Positions 1 to 6,737 of a stretch of 10,799 bases of DNA are shown one piece after another. The notes beneath the pieces are model-generated. The model saw only the letters and a program-made list of their open reading frames with translations. It was not told the DNA's origin and searched no databases. The stretch is from an uncultured Prosthecobacter sp. Its GTDB lineage: Bacteria > Verrucomicrobiota > Verrucomicrobiia > Verrucomicrobiales > Verrucomicrobiaceae. A program made the position numbers and the translations under genes. The stretch's first letter is position 1. Each line of letters starts with the position of its first letter. The stretch spans positions 1 through 10,799 of the forward strand of contig CANNUR010000086.1 of the NCBI GenBank assembly GCA_947523045.1, given 5' to 3'.

Positions 1-456
1 CGTTTCGTCGTCGGCCCGGCCGTGCAGGGCAATCATGAGGAAGGTCGGGATCAGCGCCAGTTCATGAAAGGCGTAGATGAAGAACAGGTCGGTGCACAGG
101 AAGGCTCCGAAGGCGCCGGCGGCGATGAGCTGCGAAGCGGTGTGATAGATCGGCGGCCGGTCATCGGCAATCTGCCAGACGGCGGCGAGGGTGACCAGGG
201 CGGTGAGCAGGCCGAGGATGAGCGAGGTGCCGTCGAGGCCAACGGCGAAGCTGATCGACGGATTGTCGAGCACGACGCGGGCGCTGGTGAAGGCGAGCCC
301 GGCGGTGGCAGCGGCCTTGAACTTGGCGGCCGCGCCGAGCATGAGTGCCAGGTTGAGCAGGGCCGAACCGACGGAGACCAGTCGGGCGGGAGCGCCCAGC
401 CAGACGGCGACGGCGGCGAGCAGGGGGAGCAGGATGACGATTTCGAGAAGGCTCAT
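1..456 (-). CDS. nuoM: NADH-quinone oxidoreductase subunit M (partial, 3' end beyond window)
   Basis: One of the three antiporter-like membrane subunits of respiratory complex I; it carries part of the proton-pumping path. Only the N-terminal 152 residues are present (about 500 in the family), and the frame is open to the window edge. The visible part shows a hydrophobic N-terminal helix (MSLLEIVILLPLLAAV), the family segment LDGTSLILGLL near residues 74-84, and DLFFIYAFHELALIPTFLMI at 123-142. That last segment contains the conserved membrane glutamate (E132) in the position of the essential TM5 Glu. The residue before it is His, where Phe or Trp is usual in sequences I know. The ATG lies 6 bp after the nuoL stop and has no visible Shine-Dalgarno, which fits translation within an operon. 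nuoN would be expected next, outside the window. Confidence 0.95.
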   Translation of the reverse strand, partial: MSLLEIVILLPLLAAVAVWLGAPARLVSVGSALLNLALMLGAAAKFKAAATAGLAFTSARVVLDNPSISFAVGLDGTSLILGLLTALVTLAAVWQIADDRPPIYHTASQLIAAGAFGAFLCTDLFFIYAFHELALIPTFLMIALHGRADDET

Positions 457-462
457 AGCACG

Positions 463-2376
463 TCAGTGGCCCGGGGCGGGCAGGACAAACACAACCACAT
501 AAATGACCAGAAGAACGCCGAGGCCGAGCAGGAAGGTGTAGGCCTGCAGATGGCCACCCTGCAGCACGCGCGCGGCTGCGCCGGCGCGGCGGGCAACGAA
601 GGCGGGAAGGCGGGAGAACAGGCCGTCGACGATGAGGCGGTCGAGGCCGGCGATGATCCAGGCCAGGCTGTCCTGCAGCATGCGCACCAGCACGGCGTAG
701 ATCTCGTCGAAGTAAAACTTGTTGGCAAACAGCGGGATGCGCACCGGGTCGCGATCCTTGCCGCGATAGAGCTTGAAGGCGGCACCGGCGCCGATGACCA
801 GGGCGGCGATCGAGGCGATCATGACCGTGGCGTGTTCCTCGGCATGATGCGGCTTCATCGCCTCAAGCAGGCGGGTGACGCCGGGTACCGCGGACACCAG
901 CGTGAGCAGGCCGAGGGCGAGCAGCGGCAGCAGCATGACGACTGGCGCCTCGACGGCGTGATGGGCGGAATCACTGCGCGGCTTGCCGAGGAAGGCGACC
1001 ACGAAGAGGCGGGTCATGTAGAAGGCGGTCAGCATGGCGGTGGCGACGCCGATCCAGAACAGCGGGCTGCCGCCCTTGACCTCAAAGGCGACACCGAGGA
1101 TGGCCTCCTTGCTCCAGAAGCCGCTGGTGACGAAGGGCACGCCCATGAGCGAGGCGGTGCCGAGGGCAAAAGTGACGAAGGTCACCGGCATGTGCTTCAT
1201 CAGGCCGCCCATCTTCCACATGTCCTGCTCATGATGGCAGGCGTGGATGACCGCGCCGGCGCCGAGGAAGAGCATGGCCTTGAAGAAGGCGTGGGTGTAG
1301 AGGTGGAACATCGCCGGGTGGCCGGGTACGGCCTCCTGATGGGCGCCGGCGTGCTGCATGGCGAACAGGCCGACGGCCATAACCATGTAACCGAGCTGCG
1401 AGAGGGTCGAATAGGCCAGTACGCGCTTGATGTCGTTCTGCTGGGTCGCCATGAGCGCGGCCATCAGCGCCGTAATGCCCCCGATCCAGGCGATGGTTTG
1501 GGCGGCCACCGGGGCGGCCTCGATGAGGAAGGCAATGCGGACCAGCATGTACACGCCGGCGGCGACCATGGTCGCGGCATGGATGAGGGCGGAGACCGGG
1601 GTCGGGCCCTCCATGGCGTCGGGCAGCCAGACGTGCAGGGGGAACTGGGCCGACTTGCCGACCGCTCCCATGAACAGGCAGAGCACGGCGATCGTCATGT
1701 AGGTGCCCTGGGTTTGGGCAACGTGCTGCAGGGTGCCGCCGGCCAGTGCTGCCTGCAGGCCGTCCGCACCGGCGAAGCCGACGTTGCCATGGTTGGCCGC
1801 GAACAGCATGAGGATGCCGATCATGAAGCCGAAGTCGCCAATGCGGTTGGTCAGGAAGGCCTTCTTCGAAGCCTCGGCGGCCGAGGGCTTTTCAAACCAG
1901 TGACCGATGAGCAGGTAGGAGCTGACGCCGACCAGCTCCCAGAAAATGAACATCATGATCAGATTGCCGGCCAGCACGATGCCGGTCATCGAGAACATGA
2001 ACAGGGAGAGCGAGCCGAAGAAGCGCACCCTGCCCGGATCGTCCTTCATGTAACCGAGCGAGAAGATGTGCACGAGCAGGCCGATCGAGGTGACAATGAA
2101 GAGCATGCCTCGGCACTGCTGGTCGAGCAGGGCGTCGATGGCGAAGCGGAACTTGCCAACCTCAAGGAAGGGCAGCAGCGGCACCGCCTCGGCCGGATTG
2201 GTCGAGCCGAGCATGAGCAGGCTGACCACAAAGCAGGCGGCGGCGGAGAACAGCGACAGATAGACGCCGGCGCCCTTGAGCAGGCGGTGGCCGAGAAGCA
2301 GGACGAGCGCCGAGAAGAACGGCAGCAGCAGCAGCAGCGTCGGGAAGGCGGCGAGGGAGGTTTCCTGGGCGGGCAT
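463..2376 (-). CDS. nuoL: NADH-quinone oxidoreductase subunit L
   Basis: Largest antiporter-like subunit of complex I, at the distal end of the membrane arm, carrying the long lateral helix. The protein is 637 residues (E. coli NuoL is about 613) and almost entirely hydrophobic helices. Diagnostic stretches are FIFWELVGVSSYLLIGHW (144-160, with the key Glu147), TNRIGD (176-181), and GAVGKSAQFPLHVWLPDAM (237-255, with Lys241), followed by EGPTPVSALIHAATMV with His266. Further on are LAYSTLSQLGYM and GFWSKEAIL. I chose the start at 2376 (MPAQETSL) because the upstream in-frame extension is basic, Ser/Arg-rich, overlaps nuoK and resembles no NuoL. The gap to nuoK is 16 bp without a Shine-Dalgarno. 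Codons for Leu14-18 form a (CTG)5 run. Confidence 0.97.
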   Translation of the reverse strand: MPAQETSLAAFPTLLLLLPFFSALVLLLGHRLLKGAGVYLSLFSAAACFVVSLLMLGSTNPAEAVPLLPFLEVGKFRFAIDALLDQQCRGMLFIVTSIGLLVHIFSLGYMKDDPGRVRFFGSLSLFMFSMTGIVLAGNLIMMFIFWELVGVSSYLLIGHWFEKPSAAEASKKAFLTNRIGDFGFMIGILMLFAANHGNVGFAGADGLQAALAGGTLQHVAQTQGTYMTIAVLCLFMGAVGKSAQFPLHVWLPDAMEGPTPVSALIHAATMVAAGVYMLVRIAFLIEAAPVAAQTIAWIGGITALMAALMATQQNDIKRVLAYSTLSQLGYMVMAVGLFAMQHAGAHQEAVPGHPAMFHLYTHAFFKAMLFLGAGAVIHACHHEQDMWKMGGLMKHMPVTFVTFALGTASLMGVPFVTSGFWSKEAILGVAFEVKGGSPLFWIGVATAMLTAFYMTRLFVVAFLGKPRSDSAHHAVEAPVVMLLPLLALGLLTLVSAVPGVTRLLEAMKPHHAEEHATVMIASIAALVIGAGAAFKLYRGKDRDPVRIPLFANKFYFDEIYAVLVRMLQDSLAWIIAGLDRLIVDGLFSRLPAFVARRAGAAARVLQGGHLQAYTFLLGLGVLLVIYVVVFVLPAPGH

Positions 2377-2392
2377 GGGACGGGATCGAAGT

Positions 2393-2710
2393 TTAGCCCT
2401 GCAGCTGGGTGACGGACTCGGTTTCGACGCTCTGCTTCGCGCGGTAGAGCGCCACGATGATGGCAAGGCCGACCGCGACCTCGGCGGCGGCGACGGTAAT
2501 GGTGAAGAAGACGAGCGACTGCGCCGCGTAGTCTGGCAGGCCGTCGGTGACGCGGAAGCGGCTGAAGGCCACCAGGGTCAGGTTGGCGGCGCTGAGCATC
2601 ATCTCCAGGCACATGTAGATGATGAGGATGTTGCGACGGGCGATGACGCCCGCCAGCCCGAGCGAGAACAGCAGGCCGCTGACAATCAGGTAATGGTTGA
2701 GGGTGATCAC
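2393..2710 (-). CDS. nuoK: NADH-quinone oxidoreductase subunit K
   Basis: Small three-helix membrane subunit of complex I that forms part of the proton channel linking the quinone site to the antiporter subunits. At 105 residues it matches the family (about 100). Both essential membrane glutamates are visible: Glu36 in YMCLEMMLSAANLTLVAFS, and Glu77 in TVAAAEVAVGLAIIVALYR, which corresponds to E. coli Glu72. The start codon is GTG (GTG ATC ACC CTC), one base after the nuoJ stop. It is the only gene in the window with a clear AAGGAG ribosome binding site, which may offset the weak start codon and keep subunit ratios even. Confidence 0.97.
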   Translation of the reverse strand: MITLNHYLIVSGLLFSLGLAGVIARRNILIIYMCLEMMLSAANLTLVAFSRFRVTDGLPDYAAQSLVFFTITVAAAEVAVGLAIIVALYRAKQSVETESVTQLQG

Positions 2711-2711
2711 G

Positions 2712-3281
2712 TCAGTTCGTCTCCTTTTCGCGTTTGCTGAGCACGACCACGCCGACCGTGCCGACGAGCAGCAGCAGGCCGATCACCTGCAGGTGGAAGC
2801 TGTAGCGCTGGAACAGGGTTTGGCCGACCAGCTTGGCGTCGGGCAGGGTGCCGGCGCGCAGGTCGTTGGCAATGGTCGGCAGCTTGCTGTAGTCCGCGGC
2901 CGCCGGCAGGTCGAGCTTCGCCTCGCTCAGCGCCTGGCGACCCGGGCCGTAACCGGTGGCGATGGCGGCGACCTGCACGGCGAGAATGGCGGCGAGCACG
3001 ATGCCGCCGATGACCGCCTTGAGGTTGAAGGTCTTGCCCTGCTCGGCCTTGATGTCGAGCAGCATGATGATGAACAGGAAGAGCACCATCACCGCGCCGG
3101 TGTAGACGAGGATCTGGATGATGCCGATGAAGTAGGCGTCGAGGCTGAGGAAAAGCGCGGCCAGGCCGACGAAGCTCATCGCCAGGCTGAGGGCGCTGGT
3201 CACCGGGTTGCGCGCGGTGACCACCAGCAGGCCGAAGCCGAGCGTGATCAGCGCGAAGAGGTAAAACAGGAGGGAGGGCAT
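2712..3281 (-). CDS. nuoJ: NADH-quinone oxidoreductase subunit J
   Basis: Membrane subunit of complex I (ND6 homologue), next to NuoK and NuoH, with a helix whose bulge takes part in coupling. The protein is 189 residues with five predicted helices. The family hallmark is the third helix, IIQILVYTGAVMVLFLFIIM (residues 54-73), preceded by NPVTSALSLAMSFVGLAALF (25-44). A polar loop of about 50 residues (around 112-160) separates the fourth helix from the last one (HLQVIGLLLLVGTVGVVVL), followed by a basic tail. The ATG lies 25 bp after the nuoI stop and has no recognisable Shine-Dalgarno. Confidence 0.96.
   Translation of the reverse strand: MPSLLFYLFALITLGFGLLVVTARNPVTSALSLAMSFVGLAALFLSLDAYFIGIIQILVYTGAVMVLFLFIIMLLDIKAEQGKTFNLKAVIGGIVLAAILAVQVAAIATGYGPGRQALSEAKLDLPAAADYSKLPTIANDLRAGTLPDAKLVGQTLFQRYSFHLQVIGLLLLVGTVGVVVLSKREKETN
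2721..2726 (-). promoter_or_regulatory. Shine-Dalgarno of nuoK
   Basis: The minus strand reads AAGGAG here, inside the last codons of nuoJ and 10 bases before the GTG start of nuoK. It is the only strong ribosome binding site ahead of any gene in the window and supports the GTG at 2710 as the start. Confidence 0.75.
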
Positions 3282-3306
3282 CGGAAGTCGGGAGGGGGCG
3301 GACGCG

Positions 3307-3852
3307 TCACTTCAGCTCGTTCCACTTGTTGACCAGGCCGACGCGCACGCCGCCGATCTCATACAAGCGCTTCTTGTCGTGCACCATCTCGGCGCGCGAC
3401 TCGCCGGTGATGGCGTAGTCCTTGCGCAGGAAGATGGCCTGCTCCGGGCAGACCTCCTCGCACATGCCGCAGTAGATGCAGCGGATCATGTCGATCTCGA
3501 ATTCCTTCGGCCGCTTCTCGACCTTGGCCCAGGGATCGTCGGACGGGATTTCGCCGGGGGTGATCTTGATGGCCTTGGGCGGACAGATGAACTCGCAGAG
3601 CTGGCAGGAGACGCAGCGCTCGCGGCCGTGCTCATCGGTCACCAGCGCTGGCGCGCCGCGGTAGTGCTCGGGCAGGTTTTCGTCCCACTTCTGCTCGGGG
3701 TATTCCATCGTCACCTTGGGTTTGCCGCCGACGATCTGGCGGAAGGTGCGCAGGGCGTGGCCGAGCGTGATCTTCAACCCCTTGACCAGGGTCGAGAGAA
3801 AGAGTTTTTCGTGCCAGGCGAGTTTGGGACGCTGAACGGTGACGGTGGCCAT
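3307..3852 (-). CDS. nuoI: NADH-quinone oxidoreductase subunit I (2x[4Fe-4S])
   Basis: Peripheral-arm subunit of complex I binding two [4Fe-4S] clusters (N6a and N6b), which relay electrons towards cluster N2 and quinone. The protein is 181 residues. It has two complete ferredoxin motifs: CVSCQLCEFICP (Cys80, 83, 86, with Cys90) and CIYCGMCEEVCP (Cys125, 128, 131, with Cys135). All eight cysteines are present, and each fourth cysteine is followed by proline as expected. The N-terminal part (KGLKITLGHALRTF) resembles the amphipathic membrane-anchoring region of NuoI. It sits 10 bp downstream of nuoH, the usual H-I-J-K order, and is the only soluble subunit gene in this cluster. Confidence 0.97.
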   Translation of the reverse strand: MATVTVQRPKLAWHEKLFLSTLVKGLKITLGHALRTFRQIVGGKPKVTMEYPEQKWDENLPEHYRGAPALVTDEHGRERCVSCQLCEFICPPKAIKITPGEIPSDDPWAKVEKRPKEFEIDMIRCIYCGMCEEVCPEQAIFLRKDYAITGESRAEMVHDKKRLYEIGGVRVGLVNKWNELK

Positions 3853-3862
3853 GGGGATTGTC

Positions 3863-5014
3863 TCAGCGGTTGAAGGCGATCAGGATCAGGGCGGTGAGCA
3901 CGACATTGGCCAGCGCAATCTCGAACATGAACAGCCAGCCGAGCTTCATGAGCTGGTCGAAGCGGAAACGCGGCAGCGACCAGCGGATGAGGATGAAGAA
4001 GAGGATGAAGACGACGATCTTGGCAAAGAAGGTCGCGATGTGCAGCAGACCGAGCCAGAGCGGGGTGTCGCCGGGCTTGTAGTCGAGGCCGAGCAGGGGC
4101 GCGAACGGGATGCTCCAGCCGCCGAGGAACATCGTCACGGCCATGCCCGAGCCGATGATCATCGAGCTGTACTCGGTGTGATAGCCGGCGACGAGCTCGG
4201 TTTCGCACTCGGCCATGTCGAAGGGCAGGCGGTTCGTTTCGGCAAACATCGCCACAACAAAGATGCAGAAGGAGATGACGATCGGCACCAACAGTACCCA
4301 GCGCTCCAGGCTCAGGCCCTCGCCCCAGAGCGGCAGCAGCAGCCAGCCGTGGGCGTCCTGGAAGGCCGACATCTTCGACAGGTTCAGCTCGCCGAAGATC
4401 ATCAGCACGGGCACGATCGACAGGCCCAGCGAGATCTCGTAGGAGATCATCTGGGCGCTGGAGCGCACGCCGCCGAGGAAGGGGTACTTCGAGTTCGAGG
4501 ACCAGCCGGCAATGACGATGCCGTACACGCCGAGGGAGGCGATGGCGAAGACGAAGAGTGGGCCGACGTTGAGGTCGGCGATCACTGCCTTGACCGGCTG
4601 GGCCAGGCCGAGGAAGGAGAGGTCGAGCTCGCTGCCGAAGGGCAAAACGGCGCAGGTCATCAGCGCTGGCACGATGGTCAGGCAGGGCGCCAGCCAGAAG
4701 TAGAAGGTGTTGACCGTGCGCGGGGTGAAGTCCTCCTTGAGGAAGAACTTCAGGCCGTCGGCCAGCGGCTGCACCAGACCGCCGATGCCGAAGATCTGGA
4801 TGTCCTTTTTCAGGCCAAACAGGGTCAGCGGGATGCCGACCCGGTTCGGACCGACGCGATCCTGGATCACCGCGGAAAAACGCCGCTCCGCGTACACGGA
4901 GTAGGCGACCATCGGCATGATGACCAGAAAGGTCAGAAAGATGATTTTGACCACCGAAGTGATCAGCAGGACGGAGTCAAAGCTGGCGAGGAGGCTTGCC
5001 ATGGGCTGCGCCAT
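3863..5014 (-). CDS. nuoH: NADH-quinone oxidoreductase subunit H
   Basis: Membrane subunit of complex I (ND1 homologue) that forms the quinone chamber at the junction with the peripheral arm. The protein is 383 residues with about eight hydrophobic helices. Family signatures are ERRFSAVIQDRVGPNRVG (43-60), GWSSNSKYPFLGGVRSSAQM (170-189) leading into ISYEISLGLS, and FAETNRLPFDMAECETELVA (257-276) followed by GYHTEYS. Two in-frame ATGs compete: 5014 (MAQPMASLL) and 5002 (MASLL). A GATAAT hexamer that could be the -10 box overlaps the first ATG, which would favour the 5002 start on a leaderless or very short-leader transcript. Neither has a Shine-Dalgarno. It is the first gene of the nuo run, with an unrelated DUF1802 gene upstream instead of nuoG. 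Confidence 0.96.
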   Translation of the reverse strand: MAQPMASLLASFDSVLLITSVVKIIFLTFLVIMPMVAYSVYAERRFSAVIQDRVGPNRVGIPLTLFGLKKDIQIFGIGGLVQPLADGLKFFLKEDFTPRTVNTFYFWLAPCLTIVPALMTCAVLPFGSELDLSFLGLAQPVKAVIADLNVGPLFVFAIASLGVYGIVIAGWSSNSKYPFLGGVRSSAQMISYEISLGLSIVPVLMIFGELNLSKMSAFQDAHGWLLLPLWGEGLSLERWVLLVPIVISFCIFVVAMFAETNRLPFDMAECETELVAGYHTEYSSMIIGSGMAVTMFLGGWSIPFAPLLGLDYKPGDTPLWLGLLHIATFFAKIVVFILFFILIRWSLPRFRFDQLMKLGWLFMFEIALANVVLTALILIAFNR

Positions 5015-5040
5015 TATCAGGAAGGCACGCAGGGCGGCAA
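5013..5040 (-). promoter_or_regulatory. Possible sigma70-type promoter for the nuoH-M genes
   Basis: The minus strand reads TTGCCG (5040-5035), 16 bases, then GATAAT (5018-5013). This gives 4/6 and 5/6 matches to the TTGACA and TATAAT consensus boxes. The -10 box overlaps the first nuoH ATG and lies 10 bases before the second one at 5002, so the transcript would start close to that ATG. The CRP-like palindrome lies 8 bp upstream of the -35 box. This is a consensus match by eye in a GC-rich genome, so it is only suggestive. Confidence 0.4.
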
Positions 5041-5047
5041 CTCGAAT

Positions 5048-5065
5048 TTGTGAAAAATTTCACAA
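5048..5065. promoter_or_regulatory. CRP-type palindromic operator upstream of nuoH
   Basis: The 18-bp perfect inverted repeat TTGTGAAA-AA-TTTCACAA contains TGTGA-N6-TCACA, the core of the CRP-family binding consensus. It is centred 42 bp upstream of the nuoH ATG at 5014, in the 94-bp gap after the DUF1802 gene and in an AT-rich island of an otherwise GC-rich region. By the promoter proposed here, its centre falls near -50, between the classical class I (-61.5) and class II (-41.5) activator positions. An alternative is an RNA hairpin, but the stem is AT-rich and lacks a U-tract, so it is a poor terminator. The cognate regulator is not in the window. Confidence 0.55.
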
Positions 5066-5078
5066 GCTCACTCCAAGA

Positions 5079-5100
5079 GGTTGCGGCCAGGCGCCGCACC
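5079..5100 (-). terminator. Possible hairpin after the DUF1802 gene
   Basis: The minus strand reads GGTGCGGC-GCCTG-GCCGCaACC, a GC-rich stem of eight pairs with one bulged A, starting 8 bases after the DUF1802 stop. Only TCTTGG follows, so the U-tract is poor. It could slow or end transcription before the nuo promoter. Weak call. Confidence 0.3.
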
Positions 5101-5108
5101 CAGGCGTT

Positions 5109-5699
5109 TTAGGCCCGCGCCGACGGCTCGCCCAGCACCTCGAACAGGCGGGTTGCCGTGGCCTGCCAGGCGTCGTCGGCGACGGCCGGCACAGCCTGTT
5201 CCAGCAGGGCCAGCCCCTCTTCGGGAAGGTTCACCCAGGAACGGCAGCCGCCGTAGCTTTTCGAGTAGGGGAAGGTCCAGCGTTTGGGCAGGCGCCAGGC
5301 ACGGACGAGGGCGATGTGCAGGCAGCTTTCATCGTCGTAGACGAAACGCTCGCGCACGACCTCCTCATTCCAAGCATGCAGGGGGGCGATGGCCTCGACC
5401 TGGGCCCAGTCGGTGACTTTCCAGACCTGGGCGAGCTCGGCATAGCCGTCGATGTCGACGCGGGTGCGCTCCTCCTCCGGCGGGAAGGCGGTCGCCGTGA
5501 AATCCCCACGCAGTTTCTCCGCCTGGGTGTGGAACCAGGTGGGGAAGAGGAAGAAGCCGCGGTGCTTCCATTCAAAGCCGCCGCGGCCCTCATGAATGCC
5601 GCCCTTGCGCAAAATCAGGCTCTGCTGGCCGCTCGTCAGCAGGTCGCAGACGAGGGCCCACTCCTTGAAACCAACGGCGTCGGGTGGGGCGGGGGGCAT
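5109..5699 (-). CDS. DUF1802 family protein of unknown function
   Basis: Soluble 196-residue protein with no signal peptide or membrane segment. I recognise DUF1802 from three stretches: GFKEWALVCDLL (10-21) with SLILRKGGIHEG (27-38); FFLFPTWFHTQAEKL (49-63); and YGGCRSWVNLPE (149-160). NEEVVRERFVYDDESCLHIA (111-130) lies between the last two. The N-terminal block is densely conserved in the family, which suggests a binding or catalytic surface, but no activity is established to my knowledge. The start at 5699 (MPPAPPDAV) is preferred because longer in-frame versions are low-complexity and overlap the rhodanese gene. The ATG is one base after the rhodanese stop (TGACATG), so the two are almost certainly translated from one message. 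It is the last gene before the nuo promoter region. Confidence 0.85.
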   Translation of the reverse strand: MPPAPPDAVGFKEWALVCDLLTSGQQSLILRKGGIHEGRGGFEWKHRGFFLFPTWFHTQAEKLRGDFTATAFPPEEERTRVDIDGYAELAQVWKVTDWAQVEAIAPLHAWNEEVVRERFVYDDESCLHIALVRAWRLPKRWTFPYSKSYGGCRSWVNLPEEGLALLEQAVPAVADDAWQATATRLFEVLGEPSARA

Positions 5700-5700
5700 G

Positions 5701-6042
5701 TCAGTAACGGGGGACGGAGGGATCGATGCGGTCCGACCAGAGGTCGATGCCGCCGCGCATGGACTGGGCGCGTGCAAAACCCTGCTGGCGCAGCCAGAGG
5801 GCGGCGCGCTGGCTGCGCATGCCGTGATGGCAGTAAATGATGAGGTGTTCCTCCGGATCGGTGAAGCGGCGGCCGGCGAGTTCGCCAAACTGCGACAGCG
5901 GCACCAGCTCGGCCCCTTCGATGCGGCAGAGCTTCCACTCGTCGTCCTCGCGGCAGTCGATCAACCGCGGCGGTTTCGGCGAGTGGCGCAGGTCGCGCAC
6001 CTCATCAACATCGGTTTCCAGGGGCAGTTCTTCGCCAGTCAT
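5701..6042 (-). CDS. Single-domain rhodanese-like sulfurtransferase
   Basis: A 113-residue cytoplasmic protein made of one rhodanese domain, comparable in size to GlpE/PspE-type enzymes. Such proteins carry a persulfide on a catalytic cysteine and pass sulfane sulfur to acceptors such as cyanide, thioredoxin or sulfur-carrier proteins. The active-site loop is YCHHGMRS (70-77), with catalytic Cys71 and a six-residue loop (CHHGMR) ending in Arg76, as in active sulfurtransferases. LIDCREDDEW (27-36) matches the N-terminal CH2A-like motif, and MRGGIDLW (95-102) is the usual C-terminal GG-W element. Its start is 7 bp after the transpeptidase stop, and its stop is 1 bp from the DUF1802 start, so all three are probably cotranscribed. 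The true sulfur acceptor cannot be told from sequence. Confidence 0.92.
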   Translation of the reverse strand: MTGEELPLETDVDEVRDLRHSPKPPRLIDCREDDEWKLCRIEGAELVPLSQFGELAGRRFTDPEEHLIIYCHHGMRSQRAALWLRQQGFARAQSMRGGIDLWSDRIDPSVPRY

Positions 6043-6049
6043 GCCGGGG

Positions 6050-6670
6050 TCAGGGGCGAACGGTCACCGGCGTGCCGTTGTCGACGTTCTTGAAGAAGGT
6101 GGCGGCCATGTGGCCGGGCATGCGTACACAGCCGTGCGAGGCGGGGTAACCGGGCAGGAAACCCTCGTGCATGCCGTAGCCGCCGTGGAAGCGCATGAAA
6201 TAGTGCATCTTTGAACCCTCGAAACGGGTGCCGGGCGGGGCCTTGTCCTTGGTCACATCAATGTTGGCAACCACAACGTTGCCATTGGCATCGACGAAGT
6301 CACCGTAGAGGTTGGATTTGTGCCACTGGCTCTTCTGGATGATTTTAAATTTGCCGGTGATTGTGGGATGCCTTTCGTCGCCGGTCGACAGCGCCGACAC
6401 TCCAGCCAGGGCTTCACCTTTGTAAAAGTAGGCTTTCTGATCGCTCAGATCGATGATGATGCTGGGCGCCCCACTGAGGCCGTCGCCATCCCAGTAGGAG
6501 TCGAGGTCCTGATTGTAGAGTGCCGAAGTCGGCACGGAAGCGACAGGAAAAGCCTCCAGGTACTGGGTTTGGCCGCGTGGTGCGGAGGAGAACTGCATCA
6601 AGTTCGCACAGGAGCTCAGGGCCAGGCTCAGGCCGGCAAGCAGCGTCAGGCGGAGGGCGGGGGAAGGCAT
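6050..6670 (-). CDS. L,D-transpeptidase (YkuD) lipoprotein
   Basis: Predicted cell-envelope enzyme of 206 residues that forms 3-3 peptidoglycan crosslinks or attaches a protein to peptidoglycan, using a catalytic cysteine. The N-terminus is a lipoprotein signal: basic MPSPALRL, a hydrophobic core, and lipobox LSSC with Cys21 as the lipidated residue. The YkuD domain spans roughly 68-206. It begins with PSIIIDLSDQKAYFYKGE (69-86), and the catalytic region has His162, His168 and SHGCVRM (178-184) with nucleophile Cys181. That fits the family pattern H-X14-17-[S/T]HGC with 15 intervening residues. The start at 6670 is set by the signal peptide; the frame is open further upstream but reads as non-protein-like sequence over pyrF. 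A 67-bp gap follows pyrF, and the rhodanese gene starts 7 bp downstream. Confidence 0.93.
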   Translation of the reverse strand: MPSPALRLTLLAGLSLALSSCANLMQFSSAPRGQTQYLEAFPVASVPTSALYNQDLDSYWDGDGLSGAPSIIIDLSDQKAYFYKGEALAGVSALSTGDERHPTITGKFKIIQKSQWHKSNLYGDFVDANGNVVVANIDVTKDKAPPGTRFEGSKMHYFMRFHGGYGMHEGFLPGYPASHGCVRMPGHMAATFFKNVDNGTPVTVRP

Positions 6671-6737
6671 GATCAGACGGGGGTGAGGGCAACTTAGCCA
6701 TGCCTCAGGGGGGCGCTTCTGTCCACTGCTTCCTGTC

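Noticed and set aside
2323..2337. (CAG)5 triplet run (CTG repeats on the coding strand) in nuoL
   Set aside because: It encodes a leucine run in a transmembrane helix. Codon bias to CTG in Leu-rich helices is enough to explain it, and the repeat count is low.
22..2412. 796-residue open frame antisense to nuoM, nuoL and the end of nuoK
   Set aside because: It is rich in Gly, Glu, Asp, Gln and His with no recognisable domain, as expected of the complement of GC-rich membrane-protein genes. The minus-strand proteins here are unmistakable complex I subunits.
3839..5053. 404-residue open frame antisense to nuoH
   Set aside because: It has the same low-complexity acidic composition and no motifs. 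It is the shadow of a well-supported gene on the other strand.
5048..5065. The TTGTGAAA/TTTCACAA palindrome as an intrinsic terminator
   Set aside because: The stem is AT-rich, the loop is only two bases, and no U-tract follows on either strand. A protein-binding site fits better.
5700..5888. In-frame upstream extension of the DUF1802 protein to an ATG at 5888
   Set aside because: The extension overlaps the rhodanese gene, is low-complexity, and the family's conserved block begins just after the ATG at 5699.
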